A stretch of DNA of 64,000 nt. Origin: Malania oleifera. Its lineage: Eukaryota; Streptophyta; Magnoliopsida; Santalales; Ximeniaceae. Position numbers and translations under genes: made by a program. Of this stretch, positions 54,775 to 64,000 are shown piece after piece. The stretch spans positions 58,873,889-58,937,888 of the forward strand of contig NC_080422.1 in assembly GCF_029873635.1 (NCBI RefSeq). The letters are read 5' to 3'. The notes under the pieces are model-generated. The model ran no database searches, was not told the DNA's origin, and saw only the letters and a program-made list of their open reading frames with translations. Numbering within the stretch: the first letter of the stretch is position 1; every line of letters begins with the position of its first letter.

Positions 54775-55586
54775 CTCTTTTTTTTTTTTTTTTGAAAAAA
54801 AAAAAGGAAAAAACATAATAATTAAACAAACACAAAGCAAGCAAACATATTCACACAACATACATAAAAAGGAAAAAATCTTAAATAAGTAACCATGTCT
54901 CATTGTTCATTATAATTTCATAGCTTATGCGGAGATATTATCTCATAGGGGTCATACTAATTTATTATCCGTAAATCCATAAGGAATACATAACCAACAA
55001 AAGTTTGCCTAGGGTCATCTTCTCAATTTTCACCCTCTTTGACTCTAGGGCTTCTTCTATGAGGTTTTTTAACTCATAATACATAGTGAATAATGTAATA
55101 GAACCTAGACCTATACATGAATCATAGACCATCAACATGGAAAATGAAAAAAGAGAGTCAGTTGCATACATGATATGACAAAGCTCTAGTGTCCTACACA
55201 TAATGGTTAAGTTCAAGGCTTCATCATTGTCGGCTCAATACTAAGGTAAGGATTCAAGGTTCTAGTGCAAGTCTTTGGATCTAATTCATTAGATTTTAAA
55301 GGCTCCTAGGTTGTCCTTGCTGATGCCACGAATGGATGGAAAGGTCCTTCATCCTTGAGTCATTAAAGACTTTGGGCATACGAGGTTCAACCTGAGTGAG
55401 GGATTTCATAAAACCTATGCGAATGTCGGTGCCTTATGAAGGTCAACACTACTACCCATCCGTAATTATAGTATGCTCGAACCTGGTTAAAGAGCTTGTG
55501 TAGTATTAGTGGATAAAGCATGTTGTAGCTATCATAATAAGAAAATATAAATATCGAGAAGGGAACCATTCATTATGCAACCATAC
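54775..55586 (-). other. H leader region upstream of gag
   Basis: A T-run followed by an A-run (54777-54806) could form a hairpin and sits just before the gag start. The rest is AT-rich. Minus-strand open stretches at 55216-54965 and 55569-55387 show no motif I can place. Tat-lineage elements can carry an extra ORF upstream of gag, but nothing here proves one. Confidence 0.4.
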
Positions 55587-57672
55587 TGTAACGACCTGCC
55601 TAATTTACCAAATATTTTTTTTTTTTTTAGTATCCTGTAAAAGTGAATAATGTAATCAACATGGACCCATGGGTACCAGGGGTATACCCAAAATACAACT
55701 CAAATACCTAAGCAGCAGGAAACGTAATCACATACATAACATGCAATCAATCACAATACCAGAGTTAAACAAAAGCTATTATATTTACAATCATCCACCA
55801 AAAAGACCAAATGTACCCTAGGGTCATAACCCAAAAATAAACCTGACCCTAGATCAACAGCTCACCCTTTAGACAGGGTCGCCTCACCAGTCTCTACTGC
55901 CGCAGAGCTTAGTCCGCTCCTCTACCTGGATTTCCTGAAATGTTTATATAGCTGGGGTGAGACACCTCTTAGTAAGGGAAATAAACTAATATCAGTGTGT
56001 GGCAACATGAATGTTTTTGTGTTATACATAATATTAGTACATACATCATAACTGGTAAAAACTGCTAATATCACATCTGAATAAAAACATGATTCTTCAT
56101 AACATAATATAACGTACTAAATTACTAACATGAAAATCATCTTATATAACTGTACAATACTGAATTATACCCAGGATGGAATAGCTAGCTGATGTCATGT
56201 CTTACCCCCACATGACTAGGTTGTGCAGCCCAAAGGCGGGACCTAGCAATGGCTGAGCGACCATGTTAGATCAAACATAAGTCTATAAGTACAATGAGCC
56301 CGCCCCAACTTGGTCCTGAGATTGCCAGGGGGATTACTATACTCTACACTGATGCCACATCGACTGCCATCTCCCACACTACTGGTCGTGTGGTAGCACT
56401 ATCATAATTCTGAACATATAGCTACGGTACCGTGCTCCTAAAACTGTACTAAACCATGCCATCTGGGTTCAGATATCATATAATAAATTCCATATACTGA
56501 ACATAGTTGTTTTGTATTTCATAATAATATCTGTCATGTATATATTTCATAAATTCTATCTGATCACACTTGATTGTGGCATCTGTGCCAACATGAACCT
56601 TGACATCTGCCTCGATATAACATAACATGAAATACGACATTTGTACTGCCATAACATAACATGAATCACGGCATCTGTGCCGGCATAACATAATATTCTA
56701 AACATAATTTTTTTGTACTATTTAATATGCAAAATCATGATTCCTGTATTGCTTTATAATTGCCACGAAAACTAACATTTCATGCTTGATTTGGGAAAAA
56801 TATTATATTCCGAAATACACAATTTTATGGAAATTAAACTCATGCCACACAAAATTTGGGTAATTCCCCTGAATGTAAAATTTGTTCCAAAAATCTTATT
56901 TTCTAGATAAACACTTTTAAATCATGCTCCTGTACATAACAGTATTTCCCAAACATAATTGTATAATATTCATATTTTTCCTAGAATTTAATGCTGTAAA
57001 ATAAATAAATAATTTCATGGACAATCCTGACTTACTTTATCCCCTTACCTGGCTTACTGAGAAGTTCACAAAATACTCAATTCTTCACATGTAGTGTTCC
57101 CAGCACAACACCCTGAAATTAACATTTTTTCCAATAAAACTTCAGTATTTCCTTTCCTAACGTATTCTACTCAGACTAGAAACTTCAAATACCCAATAAT
57201 ACTGAAATTAACTAACTTACCCAAATTTTTGGATGGTTCCCAAGTTAGCCTAACCCACAATCTACTCCAGCAGATGTGAGAGAATCTTCCCAGGAGTAGC
57301 GTGGTGGATTTGGATCATCAAACCGACGAAAACCCAAGCCAAAAACTTAAAGAGAAGGTATAGAGGACGAAAATCTAGAGGGGCTACATGCAAAATTTCC
57401 TATGTTGAAATCCAATTTTAGCATACTTAGACGAGACGCATCACTTTGTCGATGAGGTCAAGAAGGGAGTTCATCGACAAACTCATAACCTTCATCGGCA
57501 AATTTTAGGCCCTAAAAGAGCCCTCACAGTAATTCTTTATCGACGAGACATGTGTCCCCATTGACAATCCCAATAAGCCACTTTGTCAACAAACGCTATG
57601 ACCCCCTTTACAATTTCCTTTTCATTCTCCCTCTTTTATTATTTAAGTACCATAATTCTTCAAGTCACTACA
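55587..57672 (-). mobile_element. S3: solo Tekay-type LTR, minus
   Basis: Plus view: starts TGTAACGACCTGCC and ends AAGTCACTACA, with a perfect TSD catac at 55582-55586 and 57673-57677. It is the reverse orientation of a C-type LTR: the phrases AGCTAGCTGATGTCATG and GGCGGGACC match C in reverse. Length 2086 bp. It has its own tandem repeats (about 56571-56690) and GTCGA-type motifs (57448-57597). No internal part remains. Confidence 0.92.
56571..56690 (-). repeat. Short tandem repeat in S3
   Basis: Three to four units of about 33-36 bp built on GGCATCTGTGCCGGCATAAC-like sequence (plus view). The GGC-GCC core and location match the 28-bp repeat of C, but unit length and much of the sequence differ, so the array has been remodelled. 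Confidence 0.75.
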
Positions 57673-59404
57673 CATACAATTTCATAAAGAATGACAAAAT
57701 ATACAAGCATTCACAATATAACACTCATGCAAAAAAAGCTAACTCATAAAAAAATAGGAAGAAACAATACCTATAGAAAGCAGCTTGCCTCTCTAAGTGT
57801 CCTAAATGAAGTCACCAAGCTATCGACATTGAATTTTGGTTTGGGGAGTGCTGACAAATGGGATGTTATAGCATGGTTGTTCACCAAAAAAGAAAAATAA
57901 AAATAGGGATGGATAAAACTTTGATAAGATATAAAGATTGGAAATACGGAGTTGCCACCTTTATTAATATTTTTTTGTTTATATAAATCAAAGGAGAAAA
58001 TTGTATAAGGTCTATGACGTAAAGAATAAGGGTTTGAGAGTACACTTGTGTGTAGCGAAGGTGGTAGACTAACCATTCTAAGGGAGATTAGCAAACTAGA
58101 CCCTATCAACACCTATTCTAAGAATGGTTACTGCCATATATACATGTCCTAACAGAGAATAAAAGAAGGAAATGAAAGAAAGAGAGCTCCCCTTTTAGAT
58201 CATTTAGTGAAACATCACCGTCTAAGAGTCTATACTCTTGTTGGAAAGTGGAGTTTGGCTTCCGATAACCCTAAATTTTGAAATCATGATGTAGAATAAG
58301 AAATAATGAAAAAAGGTTTTGATTGACTATCATGAGTGCATTCAATTATGACTTGTTCATTTGAAAATTAAGATCAAGAAAAAGTCAAAAAAAAAAAATA
58401 TCTAACTCCAATTAAAAGTCGGATAAGGTTCATGGGATTAATTCAGTTTTGGATTAATGAAGATTATGGTCCTAATGTCATGATTAAAGTTAAAGAGTTT
58501 AACACTGACTGGGTTAATAATATTTTGATTAATACGAAGTTTTGAATAAATAGTTTACGTCAATAAATTATTAAAGAATTTGAAAAGTCTCTTAATTGGC
58601 AATAGAGATTTAGATGTGGTTGAAGTTAATTAGTAATGAAGGTGTGAACTTCTTCTAATTGACAATCATGGTTTTAATGATCAAGAAAAACCCCTTATAT
58701 GGGAGATATGAAAATCTTGTTGATTATCAATTAGGGGTTTAAATTATCAATTGAGTCAACTCCTTCAAAATCATTCATTGTCAATCAGTGTTTTAATAGC
58801 TAATTACGTCAACCCCAAAATAGGAGTTTAGAAAATCAGTTGGTTGACAGTTAAAATTTTAATAGTTGGATTACTCAACTTATTAATGGAGGATTTTAGA
58901 AACATTAATTGTCAACTAGGGTCGTAATGGCTTATTGAGTCAACTTTTTAATAGGAGATTGGAAAATCTACTGATTGGTAATCGAAGTTTTAATGGCTGA
59001 TTAGATTCAACTATCTAATTAAATATTTGAAAATCACTTATTGCTAATCAGGGTTTTAATGATTGAGCATCTTTGATTGGGCATTCAATCATTATAAAAT
59101 ATATATATTTTTTATTTTTTTTAATAAAAGGAAGTTTCCTTTTGAGAAGAGAGTATTACCAAATTGAGATTTTTGAAAAATAAAACTACTATACTCATCA
59201 TTGGTTGTACAAAGAAACAATTTCAGTGGTCTTTTGAAAAATGAGTGTTTTTTTTATAATGGAATTCCAAGTTTGCCCTTAGCTTGGTTTCCTAGTGTAA
59301 GAACCATCTCCCATTCACTTATGTGGGATACAGGGAGAGCACTTGTCCCTTGCCTAGGGGTTAATAATGGAGAGGTCACTGCACATTGAGATTTCCCCTA
59401 TCAT
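57673..59404 (-). other. H LTR-like or leader DNA
   Basis: On the minus strand the phrase GGTGGCAACTCCGTATTT (near 57955) resembles the GGCGACTCC phrase close to the end of Tat LTRs and, loosely, GGAGACTCCG in E. This suggests the stretch belongs to the 5' LTR of H. A 113-codon open stretch (58112-57771) has no recognisable motif. A degenerate 65-bp array is listed separately. F starts at 59405. Confidence 0.45.
58580..59065. repeat. Degenerate tandem array, period about 65 bp
   Basis: The phrase ATTGNCAATCAGGGTTTTAATGG, in varied form, recurs at about 58594, 58657, 58720, 58776, 58842, 58907, 58973 and 59038, i.e. eight units 56-66 bases apart. GAGTCAAC and AATAGGAGATT also recur. The array is old: units differ at many sites. 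Confidence 0.75.
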
Positions 59405-61552
59405 TGTTGACTTTATGAGTCCTATCCCATTTTGATTATGTCAAATTCAAAGCATCTCACTTGGGCATCTAGTGCTTGAACAAATTTCATATTAAAAGGC
59501 ACATAAAGTCGAGGAGCGATCAAAGCCTTGAGGAGCAAAAAGTTCACTTAAAAAAAGCATATGACATGGTAATCAGGAGAACAAAAAGATAATGAAGACG
59601 TTTTCATTGTTGTATTGTAATTGAATTTAATTTTGGGTCTGTGATAATGCATTCATGTATGATGGGATTGAGAGCTCAAAGGATGACCATAGACTGACCT
59701 TAGGTCTAGAAACCTTTCATGAAAAATTCTCCAACTAAAATAAAACACTCACATGTATAGGCAGTAAATTTTTAAGGACATACCTTAGGTTTTACTTAGC
59801 TCAGTCAATCGAACGTTTCAATTTCAAATCAGATCAGTCAATCGACATTGCCTTAAGGACTAAACAAAAATTTTATCTTGCCTCAATTGACTGAATCGAA
59901 TTTTCTTAAAATGCCCAATTGATCAGCCATAAACTGTTAGCAATCTTTTAATGCACAGTCAACCGACCAAAATGAACCGAATTGAGCCTTGGTCGACTAA
60001 ACTCACAAAAGCTTGGAAATCGCCTTTGGCTCAGCTGACTGATACCTTGCCTAGCCGACCGAGCTTCACTGAAAATTTTAAATTTACATAGGTCAGTCGA
60101 TGGATGCTTTGGTCAGCTGACTGACCTTCTTTGAATGGCTAAAATCTTCGCGTGCTTAGCCGACCGATGCCTTCATTAGTCGATCGACCCTCTCGGGTTG
60201 CTCCTTCTTTTCAGCACTAAACACAATTATTTTTGTCATTAAACATTTCTAAAATTCCTCCAGTGTCCCTAACGGTTTTAATTTTGGGGGAGTCCATATA
60301 TACTCCATTTCAAAGCTGGATTAGTACTTTTGATTAGCAAAGAAATTCTCTCAAAATTTTGTATGCTATGCTTGCTATTCACTCACATACAAGCATTCAT
60401 CGAACTCTCTTTCAATACTTGTTTGCATATTCTTTTAGAAAAGAGCAATATACTCATCTTCTTCATTTGCATATTGATTGCAACTTGAAGCTAGATTGAG
60501 TACACATATTCGTGAGCATCACATATTCATTTCAAAGCTTAAAACTCTCACTCAATCTTGTATTGTTGAAAATCAACTTTTAGAGAGCAAGCTTTAGTTC
60601 TTCCATAATATTTCATTCATAAATATTTCTTGGGAAGACTCTCTTTTTCTTGTGAATCTTTGCATACACATTACATGATTCAAAGGCTTGTATTGTGCTT
60701 TATTTGTTGGAAAAATATTTGGGCAAGCAAAACTCCAATATCTCTTTGACCTCATATTTGAAAGATATTTTTTGAGATATTGCTTGGGTTATTAGAGATC
60801 TTTTGATAATAATTTTAGTGAAAATTATATCTTGAATCAAAGATCATACTCTCGCACACTTATATATATATTTTGAGAGTTGTCATATAAACTACAAAAT
60901 CTCTGTTAAGCTTAATCTCCCATTATACTGGAGTGTATTGTGCTTATTTTTGTACATCATTTGCTTGTTGTAGAAGCACTTCATTTGTACACAAAAACTT
61001 TTATCTTTATATTCCCGATGTGTGACAGAAAGAGGAAGGCACTAACCTGTAAGGTGCACCAGTTTGGCTCTAGCTCGGTTAGGTGAGCTAGGGAGCACTT
61101 TCTGATAAGGTGTAGGTTTGGTTCCACCTAGTAAATGAACCAAGGAGACTCTACCTCATAAGGAGTAGATTAAATGGTATTGCTCCACCCGTTAAGTGAG
61201 CATTTAGTGAATCCTTTTGCTGGTGAGCTTGAGGTGAGACGTAAGCACTGTTGGCTGAACCTCGATAAAAACCTTGTGTCATTCTTTCCTTATACTTTTT
61301 ATTTTCCTGCATTTGCTTGCTTATTTTACCTATTGATATTACTGCTTTAATATTTGAGTATTAATTTGTGTTTGATTGGGAAATATTGGAACTGTAGTAC
61401 TTGTGCAAATTATTTAATTGTTCATATATCTGCTGAATTAATACTTGTCTAGATAGTCCCTAGGTTGTGATATACTATTGTACACATTTGACCTAGAATT
61501 TTTCAAATATCCAATTCACCTCCCCTTTCTTGGGATTACACCAAAAATCACA
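59405..61552 (+). repeat. F 5' LTR
   Basis: The LTR is 2148 bp, ending GGGATTACACCAAAAATCACA. Its leader has the shared phrases CTCCACCCGTTAAG, TTTAGTGAATCC and GACGTAAGCACTGTTGG (61180-61255), like D and S1. A dense U3 motif array and a TATATA box are listed separately. Confidence 0.88.
59802..60302 (+). promoter_or_regulatory. F U3 motif array and TATA-like box
   Basis: At least ten motifs: CAGTCAATCGAAC (59802), CAGTCAATCGAC (59835), CAGTCAACCGAC (59956), TTGGTCGACTAAAC (59989), TCAGCTGACTGAT (60031), TAGCCGACCGAG (60052), GGTCAGTCGAT (60091), GGTCAGCTGACTGACC (60111), TAGCCGACCGATG (60157) and TAGTCGATCGACCC (60177). A TATATA box is at 60297-60302. This is the densest array in the window. 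Confidence 0.62.
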
Positions 61553-61570
61553 TTTGTTATCAGAGCCTCA
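61553..61570 (+). other. F primer binding site
   Basis: TTTGTTATCAGAGCCTCA directly follows the LTR and is an initiator-Met-type PBS with one difference from TGGTATCAGAGC. Confidence 0.8.
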
Positions 61571-61605
61571 TTGCATGGACTTAAACATTTTTGTAAAAGA
61601 TCGCA

Positions 61606-62690
61606 ATGGCTCTCACCAGTATAACCCCTTTTGGTGAGGGACAGTCTTCCACACGTCCTTCAATTTTCATTGGTGTTAACTACACCTTTTGGAAACAAAG
61701 GATGCACATTTTTCTTCAAAATATTTATTGGAAGGTGCGTAGGGTTGTCTTCAAAGGCGATTTTATCCTAATGAAAACTGTAAAGGGTAAGAGAGAACCT
61801 AAAATGGAAGAAGAATATACTAATGATGATATAAAGGGAGTCAATGTAAATGCTACTGCAATGAATGCCCTATACTGCACTCTAGATGTTAATGAATTTA
61901 ATAGGACTATGGCTTGTACATCTGCTAATGAAATATGGGATAAACTATAGGTTACATATGAAGGCACTAGAGATGTTAAGGATAGTCGCATTGACATGTT
62001 AACTAGTGAATACGAGGCATTTAAGATGAACTATAGTGAATCCATACAAAGCATGTACACTCGGTTCACACACATCACTAACTCTGTGCATGCACTTGGT
62101 AAGACTTACCCAACATATGAAATGATTAGGAAAATACTCTATCACCAATTTGGGAGGCAAAAGCCACTGCCATAGCTGAGGGGAGAAACCTAAAGGTAGT
62201 GACGTTGGATGAGCTTATTGGATCGCTCATCACATATGAAATGGCAGTAAATGAGAGGTTGAGCATGCACAACAAAGTAAATAAGGTTACTACTCTAAAC
62301 CCTTCTACCAGTAGCTCCAATGAAGATAGTGATGAGGAGTCAGAAGAGGATATGGCACTGTTAACCAAGAAGTTCAGCAGGTTCTTTAAGAAAAACGGGA
62401 AACCATCTGGAAAATTTCAGAGCTCAAAATCTGAAAAAGGAGACTCAAGCAAAATAAAGCAAAAATTAAATCCTCTAATTTGTTACAATTGTAGTGCAAC
62501 CAGACATATTCAACCAAATTGTCCGCTACTGAAAAAGGACTTGAAAAAGAAGAAAACGACAATGAAGGTCGACATGTCTTGGGATAGACGTTGTACAACC
62601 GGGTCAGACAAAGAAACTAGCAACACTAAAGTCGTAAACTTATGTTTAATGGCTCAAAGTGACCACGAGGTGTGTTTGAGGTCATCCTCC
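61606..62690 (+). pseudogene. F gag pseudogene, shortened, one zinc knuckle
   Basis: Start ATG 61606 (MALTSITPFGEGQSS). The core has GVNYTFWKQRM, SANEIWDKL, then TAG at 61948-61950, and MYTRFTHI. A small deletion near 62136 shifts the frame at KILRGLP. The open stretch from 62199 holds the knuckle CYNCSATRHIQPNC (62481-62522) with all zinc ligands. After NLCLMAQSDHE the frame goes straight to the protease (SSSTKDKWYMDSG). The coiled coil and second knuckle present in B, D and A2 are missing. Confidence 0.85.
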
Positions 62691-64000
62691 ACCAAGGACA
62701 AATGGTACATGGATAGTGGCTACTCACGACACATGACAGGCGATAAGGCCAAGTTTGCTTCCATTACACCCAAACATGGAGGATTTGTGACCTTTGGGGA
62801 CAATGCAAAGGGCAAGATCATCGAAGTAGGTAAGATAGGTAAGGAACCTTTTCTTGTTATAGATAATATTCTACTTGTAGATGGTTTGAAACATAATCAG
62901 TTGAGCATAAGTCAATTATGAGATAGGGGATATAGGGCATCCTTTAAGCATGATAAATGTCTAGTAGAAAACATATCAAAAAATAAAGTGCTATTTACTG
63001 CTGAATGATATGAAAATGTGTATACTACTACCTTTGATCATTCAGCTTCTCATCATGTGAAGTGCTTTTCTTCTATATATGAGGCTAGTTAGCTTTAGCA
63101 TAGGAGACTAGGGCATGCTAGCATGAATTTATTGTCAACGCTAGTCAAAAAAGAATTAGTCAAAAGCTTACCAAAGACATAGTTTGTGAAAGAAAAAATT
63201 TGTGATGCATGTCAATTGGGTAAGCAAACTAAATCTAGATTTAAGAAAAAGAAAATCATCTCCACTATTAGGCCACTTCAAATGCTGCATCTAGATTTAT
63301 TTGGTCCCAATCAAATTCAGAGTCTAGGAGGAAAGTCATATGTCTTTGTAATTGTTGATAACTATTCTAGATTTACATGGTTATTATTCGTAGCATACAA
63401 AGATGAAGCATATGAAAATCTTGTTAGATTGTGTAGAAAAATCCAAAATGATAAAGGGTATAAAATTTCACATATTCGGAGCAATAAAGGAGGAGAATTT
63501 AAAAATATGGATATGGAAGAATTATGTTATGATCATGGTATTTCCCACAACTTCTCAGCACCTAGGACTCCCCAACAAAATGGAGTAGTTGAGAGAAAGA
63601 ATAGATCTTTATAGGAAATGAGTAGAACAATGCTCAATGAACAAAAATTGCCCAAATATTTCTAGGTCGAAGTAGTGAGCATTTCTTGCTACGTAATGAA
63701 TAGAGTTTTTGATCAGGCCTAGTCTCAACAAAACCCCTTATGAATTGTGGAATGGCTATAGACCTAATATTTCCTACTTCCATGTTTTTTCCTGTAAATA
63801 TTTGTTCTAAAGGATAATGATAACCTAAGAAAATTTGATTCGAAATCTGATGAGGGAATATTTCTAGGTTATGCATTAGATAGTAGAACCTACTGGTATA
63901 TAATAAGAGACCATTGACTGTGATAGAGTCCATCCATGTAGTGTTTTATGAGTCCAATCCCTTCTCTAAAAAGTCTTATGAAGATGATATTGAAATAAGA
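62691..64000 (+). pseudogene. F protease and integrase pseudogene (partial)
   Basis: Protease keeps MDSGYSRHMTG (Asp 62712-62714). The frame is open to a stop after SISQL (62919-62921). The pre-integrase HRRLGHAS and CDACQLGK motifs follow with stops at WLW and KTKF positions. In the integrase core the first Asp (LHLDLFGP, 63294-63296) and Glu (VVERKN, 63591-63593) are kept; the second Asp is Asn (63483-63485), a G-to-A change. The stretch 63186-63614 is open. After 63615 stops (LQEM to L-stop-EM) and frameshifts break the remaining part, which is pre-RT. Confidence 0.85.

Larger units (their letters stand above)
1..59404 (-). mobile_element. H: outermost Tat-like Ty3/gypsy retrotransposon, minus strand, interrupted
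   Basis: H is the oldest layer. Its gag runs on the minus strand from 54774 down to 54586, resumes at 13656-13315 and again at 117-1, with A2 and S0 inserted between the pieces. When the insertions and one copy of each TSD (aataa; gaaca/aaaca) are removed, the gag reading joins in frame, which is the main proof. The gag resembles that of Tat-lineage gypsy elements. Protease, RT and integrase would lie left of position 1. The right part (54775-59404) looks like leader and LTR-like DNA and also carries solo LTR S3. The right limit is simply where F begins; the true LTR ends of H were not located. Confidence 0.7.
59405..64000 (+). mobile_element. F: SIRE-type Ty1/copia element, plus, runs off the window
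   Basis: A complete 5' LTR (59405-61552) is followed by PBS, gag, protease and integrase. RT and the 3' LTR lie beyond the window. LTR start (TGTTGACTTTATGAGTCCTA) and gag relate it to B. Frame breaks include TAG, TGA and a small deletion, so it is defective, but domains are better kept than in B. The left flank is tatca; the matching TSD cannot be seen. Confidence 0.9.

Noticed and set aside
54965..55569. Minus-strand frames of 83 and 60 codons upstream of H gag
   Set aside because: No motif recognised; could be an upstream ORF of a Tat element but the evidence is too thin to call.
1..64000. Host genes, tRNA or rRNA
   Set aside because: Every readable domain belongs to a retrotransposon; no cloverleaf-like or rRNA-like segment was seen by eye.

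Overview
This window is intergenic, heterochromatin-like DNA of a flowering plant. I find no host protein gene, tRNA or rRNA. Almost every base belongs to LTR retrotransposons nested inside one another. The lineages (SIRE-type Ty1/copia, Athila-, Tat- and chromodomain Tekay/Del-type Ty3/gypsy) are typical of large angiosperm genomes. I cannot name the species. All coding remnants carry stops or frameshifts, so coding regions are listed as pseudogenes.

The nest was solved from LTR ends (TG...CA), target-site duplications (TSDs) and the way interrupted reading frames and LTRs resume. Level 0: H, a minus-strand Tat-like gypsy gag region plus leader (1-59404), whose gag frame is continuous once later insertions are removed. 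Level 1, inside H: solo SIRE-type LTR S0 (118-13314, TSD gaaca/aaaca), gag-only SIRE-like element A2 (13657-54585, TSD aataa), solo Tekay-type LTR S3 (55587-57672, TSD catac) and SIRE copia element F (59405 to window end). Level 2: Athila-like A1 (639-11831, TSD agctc) inside S0; SIRE copia B (17706-49225) and solo LTR S2 (51786-53652, TSD atgct) inside A2. Level 3: solo LTR S1 (8118-10434, TSD aaaat) inside an A1 LTR; Tekay element C (25985-48299, TSD tttta) inside the 3' LTR of B. Level 4: gag-only SIRE-like element D (32898-39960) and Tat-like element E (39961-48269) inside C.

Layout: 1-13656 is H gag cut by S0/A1/S1. 13657-17705 is the 3' half of A2. 17706-25984 is B with most of its gag-pol. 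25985-32897 is C with gag-pol, integrase and chromodomain. 32898-39960 is D. 39961-48269 is E: a gag fragment, a long 3' UTR full of tandem repeats including a 21-copy 66-bp array, and a 2.96-kb 3' LTR rich in microsatellites. 48270-49225 holds the last 30 bp of C and the end of B. 49226-54585 is the 5' half of A2, carrying S2. 54586-59404 is H leader/LTR-like DNA carrying S3. 59405-64000 is F.

The points most worth a second look are regulatory rather than coding. LTRs of three unrelated lineages (SIRE, Tekay, Athila) carry clusters of short, often palindromic motifs with a GTCGA or GCGACTGA-like core; in SIRE and Tekay copies these sit just upstream of a TATA box. SIRE-family LTRs also share a leader hairpin whose stem shows compensatory changes, and a paired box at about 40-nt spacing. 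D and A2 end their gag at the same place and go straight to a spacer with two polypurine tracts, which fits a non-autonomous gag-only family. One deletion can explain the odd D-E-C junction. Internal stops in C and E are almost all of the kind made by deamination of methylated cytosine.
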